Shown in pieces: positions 24,484 to 35,306 of a DNA stretch of 64,000 bases. A program made the translations under genes and the position numbers. Source of the DNA: Paracoccus aerius (GTDB lineage: Bacteria; Pseudomonadota; Alphaproteobacteria; Rhodobacterales; Rhodobacteraceae); the NCBI RefSeq assembly GCF_014656455.1, contig NZ_BNCL01000009.1:1-64000 (forward strand). The letters run 5' to 3'. Below the pieces are notes generated by a model that saw nothing but the letters and a program-made list of their open reading frames with translations, made no database searches and had not been told where the DNA came from. Within the stretch, counting starts at the first letter, position 1. Each line of letters opens with the position of its first letter.

Positions 24484-25538
24484 CGCCCCTGGCCCAGATC
24501 ATCGTGCAGCGGATCCGTGCCACGGGTCCGATCACGCTGGCGGACTACATGGAGATCTGCCTGCTGGATCCGCGCCACGGCTATTATGCCACGCGCGACC
24601 CCTTTGGCGCGGCGGGCGATTTCACGACCGCGCCGGAAATCCACCAGATGTTCGGGGAACTCTGCGGTTTGGCTCTTGCCCAGGCCTGGATGGACCAAGG
24701 GCGTCCCGCGCCCTTTACCTTGGCCGAGGCCGGGCCGGGCCGCGGCACCCTGATGGCCGACATCCTGCGCGCGATCCGCAAGGCCCCGGGCATGGCCGAG
24801 GCGGCCGAGGTCACGCTGATCGAGGCCTCGGCCCATCTGCGGCAGGTCCAGCGGAACCGGCTGGGCGCAGTCGCACATCTTGACAGCGTCGAGGAACTGC
24901 CCTCCAAGCCGTTGTTCCTGATCGCGAACGAGTTCTTCGATGCCCTGCCGATCCGCCAGTATCAGCGCACCAATGACGGCTGGTGCGAACGGATGGTGGG
25001 GCTGTCCGACACCGGCCTTCGCCTCGGCCTCGGCCCCGTCGTTCAGTTGCCGCGAGACGGCCGGCCGGGCGACGTGGTCGAAGAATGTCCCGCCGCACCC
25101 GCGATCGCGGAAGCCATCGCGCGCCGCATCGCCGCCTATGGCGGGGCGGCGATCTTCGTCGATTACGGCGGCTGGAACGGCTATGGCGACACGTTCCAGG
25201 CGCTGCGCAACCACGCCCCCGAGGATCCGCTGGCGCGTCCGGGCGAAGCCGACCTGACCGCCCATGTCGATTTCGCGCCGCTGGCGGCAGCGGCGATCCG
25301 GGCAGGCGCGGTTGCCTCGCGCCCGGTGCGGCAGGGCGACTGGCTTTTGTCACTGGGCGCGGCGCAGCGGGCAGAACGGCTGACAGCAGCCGGGGACGCA
25401 GGCGCGACGGCGGCGCTTCGGCGCTTGACCCACCCGGATGAAATGGGTCACCTGTTCAAGGCCATGGCCATCTGGCCGAAAGGGGCGCCCCCGGTGCCCG
25501 GATTTGACGCGCTGAGGCTTCATGCAGACCACGCTTGA
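24480..25538 (+). CDS. class I SAM-dependent methyltransferase, MidA/NDUFAF7-like
   Basis: The 352-residue protein begins with [20 protein letters not shown] and has the [14 protein letters not shown] segment and [13 protein letters not shown] motif of the PF02636 family. The human relative NDUFAF7 methylates an arginine of complex I. The substrate here is inferred to be similar. It overlaps lgt by 4 nt and pgeF by 17 nt. Confidence 0.85.
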   Translation: MTPLAQIIVQRIRATGPITLADYMEICLLDPRHGYYATRDPFGAAGDFTTAPEIHQMFGELCGLALAQAWMDQGRPAPFTLAEAGPGRGTLMADILRAIRKAPGMAEAAEVTLIEASAHLRQVQRNRLGAVAHLDSVEELPSKPLFLIANEFFDALPIRQYQRTNDGWCERMVGLSDTGLRLGLGPVVQLPRDGRPGDVVEECPAAPAIAEAIARRIAAYGGAAIFVDYGGWNGYGDTFQALRNHAPEDPLARPGEADLTAHVDFAPLAAAAIRAGAVASRPVRQGDWLLSLGAAQRAERLTAAGDAGATAALRRLTHPDEMGHLFKAMAIWPKGAPPVPGFDALRLHADHA

Positions 25539-26286
25539 GATCCTGACACACCCCCTTCTTCGCGATGTCCGCCACGGGTTCTTCACCCGCAAGGGTGGCG
25601 CATCCTCGGGCCTGTTCTCGGGGCTGAACTGCGGCCGCAGGTCGACCGACCAGACCGAGATGGTGGCCCTGAACCGTGGTCGGGTCGCCACTGCCATGGG
25701 CGTTCCCGCTGATGCGCTGGCAACGGTGAAGCAGGTTCATTCGGCCGATGTGATCACGCTGCGCGACGGCGACGATATCCCGACCGTCGCCAATACCGAG
25801 GCCGACGGGATCGTCACGGCACGGCGCGACGTGGCGCTTGCGGTGCTGACTGCCGACTGCCAGCCGATCCTGCTGGCCGACGCGCAGGCTGGCGTGATCG
25901 GCGCCTGCCATGCCGGATGGCGCGGCGCCTTGGGCGGCATCATCGAAGCAACGGTGGACGCCATGCGTGCCCTTGGCGCGACGCAGATCAGGGCGGTGAT
26001 CGGGCCCACGATCAGCCAGCGTGCCTACGAGGTTGGCCCCGACTTCATGGACAGCTTCCTGGCCGAGGATCCTGCCCATGGCCGCTTCTTCAGTGGTGGG
26101 CCGAATGGGCGGCCGATGTTCGACCTGCCGTCCTTTGGCCTGATGCGCCTGCGGGATGCGGGCGTGGATGCCGAATGGTCCGGCCATTGCACCTATTCCG
26201 ACCCCGACAAGTTCTTCAGCTATCGCCGCGCCACGCACGAGGGGCAGGTCGATTACGGCAGGCTGATCTCGGCTATCACACTTTGA
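25522..26286 (+). CDS. pgeF: peptidoglycan editing factor PgeF
   Basis: The 254-residue protein of the laccase-domain (YfiH) family has [14 protein letters not shown] and ACHAGWRG, which supply the metal-binding Cys/His residues. PgeF removes non-standard amino acids from muropeptides; related enzymes were once called polyphenol oxidases. Its stop overlaps the proposed nadD TTG. Confidence 0.9.
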   Translation: MQTTLEILTHPLLRDVRHGFFTRKGGASSGLFSGLNCGRRSTDQTEMVALNRGRVATAMGVPADALATVKQVHSADVITLRDGDDIPTVANTEADGIVTARRDVALAVLTADCQPILLADAQAGVIGACHAGWRGALGGIIEATVDAMRALGATQIRAVIGPTISQRAYEVGPDFMDSFLAEDPAHGRFFSGGPNGRPMFDLPSFGLMRLRDAGVDAEWSGHCTYSDPDKFFSYRRATHEGQVDYGRLISAITL

Positions 26287-26888
26287 CCCGGGCGGGGCTT
26301 CCCATTGCGCTGCCCGGGATGACCATCGGCCTTCTGGGGGGATCCTTCGATCCCGCACATGAAGGCCATGTCGCCATCACCCGCGCCGCCCTGCGCAGCT
26401 TCGGGCTGGATCGTGTCTGGTGGCTGGTCTCGCCCGGCAACCCGCTGAAGGCGCGCAATCCCGCACCGCTTGCCCGCCGGCTGGCCCATGCCCGGCAGAT
26501 GCTGTCCGACCCGCGCATTGTCGTCACGGATATCGAGGCGAGGCTGGGCACGCGCAAGACCGCCGACGTGATCCGCGCCCTGCGCCGCCATTATCCCGGT
26601 GTGCGCTTCGTCTGGCTGATGGGGTCGGACAACCTGGTCCAGTTCCATCAATGGGACCGCTGGCGGCAGATTGCGGATGCTGTGCCCATCGGCGTTCTGG
26701 CCCGGCCCGGCTCGCGCTTGGCGTCCCGGCGCTCGGTGGCGGCCCAGGCGCTTGGGGATTACCGGCTGCCGGCGTCGAAGGCGGGACTGCTTGCGCAGCG
26801 GAAACCGCCTGCCTGGGTGCAGGTGAACCTGCCGATGTCCCCGCAATCATCGACCGCGCTGCGCCGGGCACTGGGGGCGGGGACATGA
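26283..26888 (+). CDS. nadD: nicotinate-nucleotide adenylyltransferase
   Basis: The 201-residue protein has [14 protein letters not shown] (nucleotidyltransferase HxGH), WLMGSDNL and the C-terminal SSTALRRA motif of NadD. It makes nicotinate adenine dinucleotide in NAD synthesis. TTG 26283, overlapping the pgeF TGA, gives an N-terminus [15 protein letters not shown] like related proteins; ATG 26319 is the alternative. Confidence 0.9.
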   Translation: MTRAGLPIALPGMTIGLLGGSFDPAHEGHVAITRAALRSFGLDRVWWLVSPGNPLKARNPAPLARRLAHARQMLSDPRIVVTDIEARLGTRKTADVIRALRRHYPGVRFVWLMGSDNLVQFHQWDRWRQIADAVPIGVLARPGSRLASRRSVAAQALGDYRLPASKAGLLAQRKPPAWVQVNLPMSPQSSTALRRALGAGT

Positions 26889-28273
26889 TGCTGTCGCGCC
26901 GCAACCTGCTGGCGGGGCTTGCGGCCCTGCCTCTGGCCCCTGGCGCGGGCTGGGGCCAGGGTCCGGACCGGCGCCCGCCCGCCCGGCCGGCACTGTCGGC
27001 GGGACGCATCGTCGCATCGGCAGGGCTGCCGGGCACTGTCGCCTTTGCGCTGCTGGACGATCCGACACGGCCGCTGGCGGATGCGGCGCAAGTGGCGGCG
27101 CCGATGATGCCTGCCAGCACCCTTAAGGCAGTGACGGCTCTTTACGCCCTGTCGCGGCTGGGCCCCGCCCATCGCTTCACCACAAGGATCATTCGCGCAG
27201 GCGACATGCTGGTCCTGGCGGGCGGAGGCGATCCGGTCTTGTCCACCGACGATTTGGCGACACTTGCCGGCGAACTGGTGGCAACCGGACAGCCTGCCCC
27301 CGCCCGCTTTGCCGTCTGGGGCGGCGCGCTGCCGCAGCTTGAGGAAATCGCGCCCGGGCAGGCCGATCACCTGGCCTACAACCCCGCGCTGTCCGGCATG
27401 ATCCTCAACTTCAACCGCGTCCACCTGGGCTGGCGGCAGGGCGGCGCGCAGATGTCGATAGAAGCGCGGGGATCGGCCCATTCGCCGCGCGCCTATACGA
27501 TCACCGCCGCGCCGGGCGACCAGTCCGACCTGTTCACCTATCGCGAGGGCGAGAACCGCGAAACCTGGACGGTATCCCGCAGTGCCATGAGCCGCCCCGG
27601 AAGCCGCTGGCTGCCTGTCCGCAAGCCCGAGCTTTATGCGGGCGACGTGTTCCAGACGCTGTGCCGCGCCAAGGGGCTGGTGCTGCCCGCCCCCGAGGTG
27701 ATCGGCACCCTGCCGCAGGGTCAGATCGTTGCCAGCCATTCCAGCCCGCCGCTGGACCGGATTCTGCGCGACATGCTGTATTTCTCGACCAACCTTACGG
27801 CCGAGGTGGTGGGCCTGCACGCCAGCGGCGCGCGGGATCCGGCAGCCTCGGCCCAGGGGATGCGGGCCTGGCTTGTGGCGCAGGGGCAGGGGCTGGATTT
27901 CACGCTGGCCGATCATTCCGGACTGTCACCCGCCAGCCAGGTCACGGCGCAGGGGATGGCGCGGCTGCTGGCGGGGCCGGGCCTGGCGGCGGGCCTGCCC
28001 GCGCTGCTGAAGGCCGATCCGCTGGACGATGACCTGGGCCAAGGCGCGACTGCGGCGGGCAGCGTCCGCGCCAAGACCGGGACGCTGAACTTCGTGTCGA
28101 ACCTGGCGGGCTATGTCATGGGACCGGGCGGGCAACCCCGCGCCTTCGCGATCCTCTGCGCTGACGCGGTGCGTCAGGCGGCAACGTCGGGACAGGAATT
28201 GCCGTCGGGCGTCTTGTCCTGGACGCGCGATGCCAAGCGGCTGCAGCGCGATATCCTGAACGGCTGGGGCTGA
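26885..28273 (+). CDS. dacB: D-alanyl-D-alanine carboxypeptidase/endopeptidase (PBP4, S13)
   Basis: The 462-residue protein begins with a Tat-like or Sec leader ([17 protein letters not shown]) and carries the three penicillin-binding motifs: SxxK in ASTLKAV, SxN in FSTNLTAEV, and KTG in RAKTGTLNF. It would trim and cut peptidoglycan cross-links in the periplasm. The start overlaps the nadD stop (ATGA). Confidence 0.92.
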   Translation: MMLSRRNLLAGLAALPLAPGAGWGQGPDRRPPARPALSAGRIVASAGLPGTVAFALLDDPTRPLADAAQVAAPMMPASTLKAVTALYALSRLGPAHRFTTRIIRAGDMLVLAGGGDPVLSTDDLATLAGELVATGQPAPARFAVWGGALPQLEEIAPGQADHLAYNPALSGMILNFNRVHLGWRQGGAQMSIEARGSAHSPRAYTITAAPGDQSDLFTYREGENRETWTVSRSAMSRPGSRWLPVRKPELYAGDVFQTLCRAKGLVLPAPEVIGTLPQGQIVASHSSPPLDRILRDMLYFSTNLTAEVVGLHASGARDPAASAQGMRAWLVAQGQGLDFTLADHSGLSPASQVTAQGMARLLAGPGLAAGLPALLKADPLDDDLGQGATAAGSVRAKTGTLNFVSNLAGYVMGPGGQPRAFAILCADAVRQAATSGQELPSGVLSWTRDAKRLQRDILNGWG

Positions 28274-28274
28274 C

Positions 28275-28697
28275 CTACAGCACCCGGTGGCGGACCTGCG
28301 CCGACAGCTCGATGGCGGCGGCGTGCAGGCGCGGGATGTTGAGTTGGTGCCGGATCTCGGCCAGCATCGCGACCTCGCCCTCATACAGGCGGCCGTCGGC
28401 GGCGCCCACGTCGCAGGCCAGGGCATAGGCGGTCTCGTACAGCTTTTCCGGCAGGGCGTCGCGGATCAGGCCGAACAGGGCGTCGATGCCGTCCTCATGC
28501 TCGAACAGGGTCATCACCGTCTGGCTGACCGCGCGGATGCGGTCGTCGTCGTAATTGGCGAAGACCGGGGTGTGGTCCACGCTGCGCTGAATCGCCACCA
28601 GTTCCGACGTGCGATAGGTCTGGTCGGACGCCGACACGGCAACCATGACCGCCACCAAGGCATCGCAGGGCGAGAACGAGGGCAGGTCGATGGTCAT
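28275..28697 (-). CDS. TerB family protein
   Basis: The 140-residue helical protein is like TerB: VMVAVSASDQTYRTSELVAI at the N-terminus supplies a metal-binding acidic helix, and GAADGRLYEGEVAMLAEIR repeats it. TerB proteins are linked to tellurite resistance and membrane stress, but single-gene copies like this are of unknown role. It converges on dacB. Confidence 0.7.
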   Translation of the reverse strand: MTIDLPSFSPCDALVAVMVAVSASDQTYRTSELVAIQRSVDHTPVFANYDDDRIRAVSQTVMTLFEHEDGIDALFGLIRDALPEKLYETAYALACDVGAADGRLYEGEVAMLAEIRHQLNIPRLHAAAIELSAQVRHRVL

Positions 28698-28733
28698 GTC
28701 TGTTCCTTGGATAGACGCCTGGGGCGCAAATTA

Positions 28734-28762
28734 TTGACCATTCACCCCGCTTTCAATAAGGC
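28734..28762 (+). promoter_or_regulatory. candidate lysS promoter
   Basis: TTGACC at 28734-28739 and TAAGGC at 28757-28762 are 17 bp apart, about 30 bp upstream of the lysS start. The -10 is weak, so this is tentative. Confidence 0.35.
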
Positions 28763-28791
28763 GTCAAGGCTTGGAACAGGAGAAGTATGCG

Positions 28792-30375
28792 ATGACCACC
28801 CTGCGCGACGCCGCAATGCAATCGAAGGCCTGGCCGTTCGAGGAGGCGCGCCGGGTGCTGAAACGTTACGAGAAGAAGGACCCCGAAAAGGGCTATGTCC
28901 TGTTCGAGACGGGCTATGGCCCCTCGGGCCTGCCCCATATCGGCACGTTCGGAGAGGTCGCGCGGACGACCATGATCCGCCGCGCGTTCCAGATCATCAG
29001 CGACATCCCGACCCGGCTGTTCTGCTTTTCCGATGACATGGACGGGATGCGCAAGGTGCCCGAGAACGTCCCGAACCAGGAGATGCTGCACCAGCATCTG
29101 CAGGAACCGCTGACCACGGTGCCTGATCCCTTCGGCGAATACGACAGCTTCGGCGGCCACAACAACGCCATGCTGCGCCGGTTCCTGGACACCTTCGGGT
29201 TCGAATACGAATTCATCAGCGCGACCGAGTTCTACAAGTCGGGCCGGTTCGACGACACGCTGCTGCTGGCGGCCGAGCGTTACGACGCGATCATGGAGGT
29301 GATGCTGGCCAGCTTGCGCGAGGAACGCCAGCAGACCTATAGCTGCTTCCTGCCGATCAGCCCCAAGACGGGCAAGGTCCTGTATGTCCCGATCAAGCAT
29401 GTGGACGCGAAGAACGGCACCATCACCTTCGACGACGAGGATGGGCAGGAACTGACCCTGCCGGTCACGGGCGGGCAGGTGAAGCTGCAGTGGAAGCCCG
29501 ATTTCGGCGCCCGCTGGGCCGCGCTTGACGTCGACTTCGAGATGTATGGCAAGGACCACAGCACCAATACGCCGATCTATGACGGCATCTGCCGCATTCT
29601 CGGCGGGCGGGCGCCGGAACATTTCACCTATGAACTGTTCCTGGACCAGCACGGCCAGAAGATCAGCAAGTCCAAGGGCAACGGGCTGTCCATCGACGAA
29701 TGGCTGACTTATGCGGCGACCGAAAGCCTGTCCTATTTCATGTATCAGAAGCCCAAGACGGCCAAGCGGATGTATTTCGACGTGATCCCCAAGGCCGTCG
29801 ACGAATATCACCAGCAGTTGCGCGCCTATCCCGACCAGACGCCGGACCAGCAGCTTGCGAACCCGGTCTGGCACATCCATGGCGGCGAGGTGCCGGCATC
29901 CGACATGGTGGTGCCGTTCCAGATGCTGCTGAACCTGGCATCGGTCGCGGGGGCCAAGGACAAGGACGGGCTTTGGGGCTTCATCCGCCGCTATGCGCCC
30001 GAAGCCTCGCCCGAAACGCATCCGGGGCTGGACCAGGCGGCGGGCTTTGCCGTGCGCTATTTCACCGACTTTGTGGCGCCAACCCGTCAGTTCCGCGAAC
30101 CGACCGAGATCGAGCGCCGCGCGATGGAGGATCTGGCCGGCCGCCTGGCCGCCTGGGACCAGCCCGCCGATGCCGAGGCCTTGCAGTCGATGGTCTTCGC
30201 CATCGGCAAGGACCACGGCTTCGAACCCCTGCGCGACTGGTTCGCGGCGCTGTATCAGGTGCTGCTGGGCGCCGACCAAGGGCCGCGCTTCGGCGGGTTC
30301 ATCGCGCTGTACGGCATCGACGAAACCCGCACGCTGATCGAGAAAGCCCTGGCCGGAGAGCTGGTGGCGGCCTAG
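28792..30375 (+). CDS. lysS: lysyl-tRNA synthetase, class I
   Basis: The 527-residue protein has the class I catalytic motifs SGLPHIGT (HIGH) and KISKSKGNG (KMSKS). Class I LysRS is typical of alphaproteobacteria and archaea rather than the class II enzyme of E. coli. ATG 28792 follows AGGAG at 28778-28782; the TTG at 28771 was rejected. It converges on recR with a 4-nt stop overlap. Confidence 0.95.
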   Translation: MTTLRDAAMQSKAWPFEEARRVLKRYEKKDPEKGYVLFETGYGPSGLPHIGTFGEVARTTMIRRAFQIISDIPTRLFCFSDDMDGMRKVPENVPNQEMLHQHLQEPLTTVPDPFGEYDSFGGHNNAMLRRFLDTFGFEYEFISATEFYKSGRFDDTLLLAAERYDAIMEVMLASLREERQQTYSCFLPISPKTGKVLYVPIKHVDAKNGTITFDDEDGQELTLPVTGGQVKLQWKPDFGARWAALDVDFEMYGKDHSTNTPIYDGICRILGGRAPEHFTYELFLDQHGQKISKSKGNGLSIDEWLTYAATESLSYFMYQKPKTAKRMYFDVIPKAVDEYHQQLRAYPDQTPDQQLANPVWHIHGGEVPASDMVVPFQMLLNLASVAGAKDKDGLWGFIRRYAPEASPETHPGLDQAAGFAVRYFTDFVAPTRQFREPTEIERRAMEDLAGRLAAWDQPADAEALQSMVFAIGKDHGFEPLRDWFAALYQVLLGADQGPRFGGFIALYGIDETRTLIEKALAGELVAA

Positions 30376-30971
30376 AGCCGCCGCCGCGCCCGCAGCGCCG
30401 CGCTGATCGTGCCGTCGTCGAGGTAATCCAGTTCCCCGCCGATCGGCACGCCCTGCGCCAGTCCCGTCACGGTGGCGCCGGTTTCGGCCAGGGCGTCGGC
30501 GATGTAATGCGCCGTCGTCTGGCCGTCCACGGTGGCGTTCAGCGCCAGGATGACCTCGCGGATCTTCTCTCGCTCGACCCGGTCGATCAGGGACGGGATG
30601 CCGAGGTCGTCGGGTCCGATCTCGTCCAGGGCCGACAGGGTGCCGCCCAGGACGTGATAGCGGCCGCCGAAGGCGCGGCCGCGTTCCATCGCCCAAAGGT
30701 CCGCCACGTCCTGGACCACGCACAGTTCGCCGGTCGCGCGGGCAGGATCGGTGCAAATCGCGCATTCGTCGCGGTCGGTGATGTTGCCGCATATAACGCA
30801 TTCGCGCGAGTTCACCGCCACGCGGTCCAGAAGCCCCGCAAGCTGCGACATCTGCCCGCTGCGCTTGCGGATCAGGTGCAGCACGATGCGGCGGGCCGAC
30901 CGAGGGCCGAGGCCCGGCAGCCGGGCCATCAGGCCGACAAGCGCCTGGATGTCGTCGCTGCCGTCGGCCAT
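30372..30971 (-). CDS. recR: recombination mediator RecR
   Basis: The 199-residue protein has an N-terminal helix-hairpin-helix ([17 protein letters not shown]), a four-cysteine zinc finger ([16 protein letters not shown]), and a TOPRIM domain ending in DGTISAAL. With RecO/RecF it loads RecA on gapped DNA. It lies 2 nt after ybaB, as usual. Confidence 0.95.
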   Translation of the reverse strand: MADGSDDIQALVGLMARLPGLGPRSARRIVLHLIRKRSGQMSQLAGLLDRVAVNSRECVICGNITDRDECAICTDPARATGELCVVQDVADLWAMERGRAFGGRYHVLGGTLSALDEIGPDDLGIPSLIDRVEREKIREVILALNATVDGQTTAHYIADALAETGATVTGLAQGVPIGGELDYLDDGTISAALRARRRL

Positions 30972-30973
30972 GC

Positions 30974-31318
30974 TCAGAAGGGCAGCTTCATGTCGGCGGG
31001 CAGGCCCAGTTCCTGGGTCACGCGGGCCATTTCGGACTGCATCTTTTCCTGCGCCTTGCGCTGCGCGTCCTTGATCGCGGCCAGGATCAGATCCTCGACC
31101 ACCTCCTTTTCGGTCGGCACGAAGATCGACGGGTCGATGTCAAGGGCGGTCAATTCACCCTTGGCGGTGGCTGTGGCCTTGACCAGGCCCGCGCCGGATT
31201 CGCCGGTCACGGTGATCGTGTCCAGGCTGGCCTGCACCTGAGCCATCCGGTCCTGCATGTCCTTTGCGGCCTTCATCATCTTGGCCATGTCGCCAAAGCC
31301 GCCCAAACCCTTGATCAT
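30974..31318 (-). CDS. YbaB/EbfC nucleoid-associated protein
   Basis: The 114-residue protein has the YbaB pattern: an N-terminal helix ([20 protein letters not shown]), [17 protein letters not shown] and [18 protein letters not shown]. The family binds DNA as a dimer. It sits between dnaX and recR, the classic dnaX-ybaB-recR order, and is probably transcribed with both. Confidence 0.9.
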   Translation of the reverse strand: MIKGLGGFGDMAKMMKAAKDMQDRMAQVQASLDTITVTGESGAGLVKATATAKGELTALDIDPSIFVPTEKEVVEDLILAAIKDAQRKAQEKMQSEMARVTQELGLPADMKLPF

Positions 31319-31322
31319 GTCT

Positions 31323-33092
31323 CTATTCCTCGTCCTCGAAGGGATCCCATTCCTCGACCTCGGCCACGGGGCCTTGGGTCAGCTCGTGCGGGTTGGCCGC
31401 GCCTTCCGCCTCGACGGCCTCGACCTCGGGGGCAACGCGCCGCACGTCGCGCAGTTTCGCGCCGGGAAATGTCGCCAGCACCTGCTGCACGATGGGCAGT
31501 TGCAGGGCGCGTTCCTCGCGTTCGCGCTGTTCGGCGGCCTGCTGTTCGGCAATGGTCGGCGCGCCGCCGTCATTCGTAACGGTGACAACCCAACGCTGCC
31601 CGCCCGTCCAGCCGCGCAGGCGTTCGGCCAGCTTCTGCGCCAGATCGCGGGGCGCGTTGCCCTTCGGCTCGAACTCGATCCGGCCGGGGCTGTAGCGGAC
31701 AAGGCCCACATGCCGTTCCACCTGCACCAGCAGAAGCATGTCGCCCATCCGCCGGATCAGCTCCAGGACCGAGGCGAAGTCGGGCCAGGCCGCAAAGGCG
31801 TCGGGGCTGACGGCAAGCGCCGTCGCCGCGCCCGACCGCTGCGCGATCACCGGCGCGGGACGTGCCGCGCGGGGGGCCTGCGAAGGTGCGGCTGGGACGC
31901 CTTGGCGCGCGAAATCACCCGCCGCCTGCGCCTGCTGGACCCGGCGGATCAGTGCCTCGGGGTCGGGCAGGTCGGCGACATGGGTCAGGCGGATAATCGC
32001 CATTTCCGCAGCCATCATCGCGTTCGGCGCCGCTGAAACTTCCTCCAGCGCCTTGAGCAGCATCTGCCACAGCCGGGTCAGCACGCGCATCGCCAGCTTG
32101 TTGACCAGTTCCCGACCGCGCACCCGTTCGTCGGGCGCGATGGTCGGATCCTCGCCCGCGTCCGGCGTGATCTTCACCACAGAAATCCAGTGCGTGATTT
32201 CCGCCAGGTCGCGCAGCACGGCCACCGGGTCGGCGCCGTCGGCATATTGCGACTGCAACTCGGTCAGGGCGGATGCAGCGTCGCCGCGCAGGATCATCTC
32301 GAACAGGTCGATGACGCGGCCACGGTCGGCAAGGCCCAGCATCGCGCGGACCTGTTCAGCGGTGGTTTCCCCCGCGCCGTGACTGATCGCCTGGTCCAGA
32401 AGGCTGGTCGCGTCGCGGGCCGATCCTTCCGCCGCGCGGGTGATCAGCGCAAGCGCGTCATCGGTGATCTGCGCGCCCTCGGCCGTGGCGATGCGGCGCA
32501 GAAGGGCGATCATCACCTCGGGCTCGATTCGGCGCAGGTCGAAACGCTGGCAGCGCGACAGGACCGTGACCGGAACCTTGCGGATTTCGGTCGTGGCGAA
32601 GATGAACTTCACATGCGGGGGCGGCTCCTCCAGCGTCTTCAAGAGCGCGTTGAACGCACTGGTGGACAGCATGTGGACTTCGTCGATGATGTAGATCTTG
32701 TAGCGCGCGGATGCCGCCCGGTAATGCACGCTTTCGATGATCTCGCGGATGTCGTTCACGCCGGTGCGCGACGCGGCGTCCATTTCCAGCACGTCGACAT
32801 GGCGGCCTTCGCTGATCGCGACGCAATGTTCGCAGGTGCCGCAGGGTTCTGTCGTGGGGCCGCCCTGTCCGTCGGGGCCGATGCAGTTCATGCCCTTGGC
32901 GATGATCCGCGCGGTGGTGGTCTTTCCAGTGCCCCGGATGCCCGTCATGATGAAGGCCTGCGCGATCCGGTCGGCGGCAAAGGCGTTCTTCAGCGTGCGC
33001 ACCATCGCGTCCTGGCCGACCAGGTCGGCAAAGGTCTCGGGCCGGTATTTTCGGGCCAGGACCTGATAGGCAGGTGCAGCGTCTTGGGGCAT
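31323..33092 (-). CDS. dnaX: DNA polymerase III subunits gamma/tau
   Basis: The 589-residue clamp-loader ATPase shows RKYRPETFADLVGQ, Walker A GIRGTGKTT, a zinc module (CGTCEHCVAI), Walker B IYIIDEVHML and SRC-box LSRCQRFDL. The tau-like C-terminus has an acidic end. ATG 33092 and GTG 33095 are adjacent possible starts. A frameshift-produced gamma form cannot be judged here. Confidence 0.95.
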   Translation of the reverse strand: MPQDAAPAYQVLARKYRPETFADLVGQDAMVRTLKNAFAADRIAQAFIMTGIRGTGKTTTARIIAKGMNCIGPDGQGGPTTEPCGTCEHCVAISEGRHVDVLEMDAASRTGVNDIREIIESVHYRAASARYKIYIIDEVHMLSTSAFNALLKTLEEPPPHVKFIFATTEIRKVPVTVLSRCQRFDLRRIEPEVMIALLRRIATAEGAQITDDALALITRAAEGSARDATSLLDQAISHGAGETTAEQVRAMLGLADRGRVIDLFEMILRGDAASALTELQSQYADGADPVAVLRDLAEITHWISVVKITPDAGEDPTIAPDERVRGRELVNKLAMRVLTRLWQMLLKALEEVSAAPNAMMAAEMAIIRLTHVADLPDPEALIRRVQQAQAAGDFARQGVPAAPSQAPRAARPAPVIAQRSGAATALAVSPDAFAAWPDFASVLELIRRMGDMLLLVQVERHVGLVRYSPGRIEFEPKGNAPRDLAQKLAERLRGWTGGQRWVVTVTNDGGAPTIAEQQAAEQREREERALQLPIVQQVLATFPGAKLRDVRRVAPEVEAVEAEGAANPHELTQGPVAEVEEWDPFEDEE

Positions 33093-33154
33093 CACGGGGT
33101 CCGTCGCAGGGTCAGGGCGAACCTAGTCGCTGCGCCCCTGCGCGGCAAGGGCGG

Positions 33155-33886
33155 CTATTCGGCAGGCTGGGGAACAGAGCCCCGGCGCATCTGCCTGAAC
33201 TTCTCCCACGCCTCGTTGAGGCGGCGGGTGCGCGCCTCGGCCAGGCGCACGGCTTCGGGGGGCAGGCCGCGGGCGATGGCGCGGTCGGGATGGGATTCCA
33301 GGATCAGGGCGCGGAACCGCTTGCGTGCCTCGGGCATGGGGGTGTCCAGGGGGATGCCCAGCACGTCGCAAGGCGGACAGTTTGTCTGGCGGTCGTGGCG
33401 CAGGCGGATCGCGACCACCTGTTCAGAGGGCAGGCCAAAGATGCGGCCGACCTCGTCGATGAACAGGATCTCGTTCTCGTGCATCCCGCCATCGGCGACT
33501 GCGATGATGCAAAGCCCTTCGATCACATCGGCCAGGACCGGGTCACCTGCGGGAAACATCGCGGCGATGCGGCGTGCCCAGGCGTCGAAGCCGGCCACGT
33601 CCTGCCGGGCCAGGTCGAAGACGCGGGCTGCGTTCTTTTCCTCGGCGCGCGGGATGATGAAGACGCGCCGGAAGGCGGCAACCTCGGCCCGTCCGACGGT
33701 GCCGTCGGATTTCGCCAGCTTCGCGCCAAGCGCGATCACGGCGATGGTGAAGGCGACCGAGCGTTCGGGCGGGATCGCGGGCCGCGTGCTGCCCAAGAAG
33801 GCTGCCAGGCGGTCGGCAATGCGCTGCCAGAAGCTGCGGGGCTTCGGCAGGCTGGGGCAGGGGATGTCAGTCGCGCGCATATCCAT
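33155..33886 (-). CDS. DjlA-like TerB/DnaJ co-chaperone
   Basis: The 243-residue protein combines a TerB-like helical domain (AVIALGAKLAKSDGTVGRAE) and a C-terminal J-domain with the HPD motif in LESHPDRAIAR, followed by LNEAWEKF. J-domains stimulate DnaK ATPase. Unlike classic DjlA there is no obvious N-terminal membrane span. Confidence 0.85.
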   Translation of the reverse strand: MDMRATDIPCPSLPKPRSFWQRIADRLAAFLGSTRPAIPPERSVAFTIAVIALGAKLAKSDGTVGRAEVAAFRRVFIIPRAEEKNAARVFDLARQDVAGFDAWARRIAAMFPAGDPVLADVIEGLCIIAVADGGMHENEILFIDEVGRIFGLPSEQVVAIRLRHDRQTNCPPCDVLGIPLDTPMPEARKRFRALILESHPDRAIARGLPPEAVRLAEARTRRLNEAWEKFRQMRRGSVPQPAE

Positions 33887-33924
33887 GCCCTCAGGTTATC
33901 CGCTAACGGAACGCATGGGTAGTG

Positions 33925-34443
33925 TCAGGGTGTCGCAAGACCAAGGTCAGAGCCAAGATCCTTGCCCATCAGCACCAGGTCATGGAACTGCCCGAACTTC
34001 CAGCCCGCGCATGGAATGCGACCCCATTCGACATAGCCCTGCCGCGCATGGAAGCGCAGCGAGCCTTCGTTCGAGGCGGTGATCCCGCCGATCATCAGCC
34101 GATGCCCGCAGGCGCGGGCATGATCTTCAAGGGCGTGCAGCAACAGCCTGCCCGTTCCGCTGTTCCGGGCCTCGGGCGCCAGATAGATCGTGTGTTCCAT
34201 GCTGCGGGCATAGCCGCCGCCGTTGCGGAACTGGCTGTAGGTCGCGAAGCCCATGATGCCGGTGCCCGCCTCGGCCACCGTGAAGGGGCGGCCTTCGGAC
34301 TGGCGGTCGCGGATCAGGGCCGCGATCTCGGTCTCGGACCGCTCGGCCGGCCAGAAGGTCACGACGGTGTCGCGGATGATCGGGTTCCAGATCGCCGCGA
34401 TGGCTGGAACGTCGTCCGGCCGTGCGTCGCGCAGCAGGACCAT
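33925..34443 (-). CDS. GNAT family N-acetyltransferase (phosphinothricin-type)
   Basis: The 172-residue protein begins VLLRDARPDDVPAIAAIWNP and has the acetyl-CoA binding core (HTIYLAPEARNSGTGRLLLH), closest to PAT/YncA-like acetyltransferases. It starts at a 1-nt overlap with trpA (TGATG), so it is probably co-translated, although a role in tryptophan synthesis is unlikely. Substrate unknown. Confidence 0.85.
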   Translation of the reverse strand: MVLLRDARPDDVPAIAAIWNPIIRDTVVTFWPAERSETEIAALIRDRQSEGRPFTVAEAGTGIMGFATYSQFRNGGGYARSMEHTIYLAPEARNSGTGRLLLHALEDHARACGHRLMIGGITASNEGSLRFHARQGYVEWGRIPCAGWKFGQFHDLVLMGKDLGSDLGLATP

Positions 34444-35240
34444 CAGCCGCGATGCGCCCCGGCGGCCAGGTCGCGCACGAAGTCCAGCACCTCGGGCACG
34501 GGGCGGCCCTCGCTGATCTTCTTGACGATGGCGCTGCCCACCACGCAGCCGTCGGCGACGCTTGCGATCTTCTCGGCCGCCTCGGGCGTCGAGATGCCGA
34601 AGCCCACGACGACCGGCAGGTTGGCCGCCTTGCGGATGCGCGCGACCTCGGGGGCGACCTCGGCGGCGTTGGCGGCGGGGCCGCCGGTGATGCCAGTCAC
34701 GCTGACGTAGTACACGAAGCCCGAGGTGTTCTTGACCACAGCCGGAAGCCGGCGGTCGTCGGTCGTGGGCGTGGCCAGACGGATGAAGTTGAGGCCCGCG
34801 CGTTGGGCGGGAATGCACAGTTCCTCGTCTTCCTCGGGCGGAAGGTCGACGACGATCAGGCCGTCGACGCCCGCATCCTTGGCATCGGCCAGAAAGCCCT
34901 CAACCCCGCCCGTGCGGGCATAGATCGGGTTGTAGTAGCCCATCAGCACGACCGGGGTCGTGTTGTCGGTCTTGCGGAATTCGCGCAGGATCGCCAAGGT
35001 CCGCGACACGCTGCCCCCCGCCGCAAGCGCGCGCTGACCGGCGGACTGGATCGTCGGGCCGTCGGCCATCGGGTCGGTGAAGGGCATTCCAAGCTCGATG
35101 ATGTCGACGCCTGCTTCCGGCAGGCCGCGCATGATTTCGAGCGTGGTGGCGTCATCGGGATCCGATGCCATGATATAGGTCACGAAGGCCTTGCGGCCCT
35201 GGTCTTGCAACCGCTGAAAGGTTTCATCGATCCTGGTCAT
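34443..35240 (-). CDS. trpA: tryptophan synthase alpha subunit
   Basis: The 265-residue TIM-barrel protein has the catalytic motif [17 protein letters not shown] (catalytic Glu on the first strand pair, Asp in DPMADG), [11 protein letters not shown] and [14 protein letters not shown]. It cleaves indole-3-glycerol phosphate to indole and passes it to TrpB. trpB is not beside it here. Confidence 0.95.
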   Translation of the reverse strand: MTRIDETFQRLQDQGRKAFVTYIMASDPDDATTLEIMRGLPEAGVDIIELGMPFTDPMADGPTIQSAGQRALAAGGSVSRTLAILREFRKTDNTTPVVLMGYYNPIYARTGGVEGFLADAKDAGVDGLIVVDLPPEEDEELCIPAQRAGLNFIRLATPTTDDRRLPAVVKNTSGFVYYVSVTGITGGPAANAAEVAPEVARIRKAANLPVVVGFGISTPEAAEKIASVADGCVVGSAIVKKISEGRPVPEVLDFVRDLAAGAHRG

Positions 35241-35306
35241 CGTCCACTCCGCTTTGCCGGTGCCTAAGTGCAGCGCCGGGCGCGGGCTGTCAATCAGCCG
35301 GGCGGA

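Noticed and set aside
28753..30801. A 682-residue leftward frame opposite lysS
   Set aside because: High-GC shadow; lysS on the plus strand has complete motifs.
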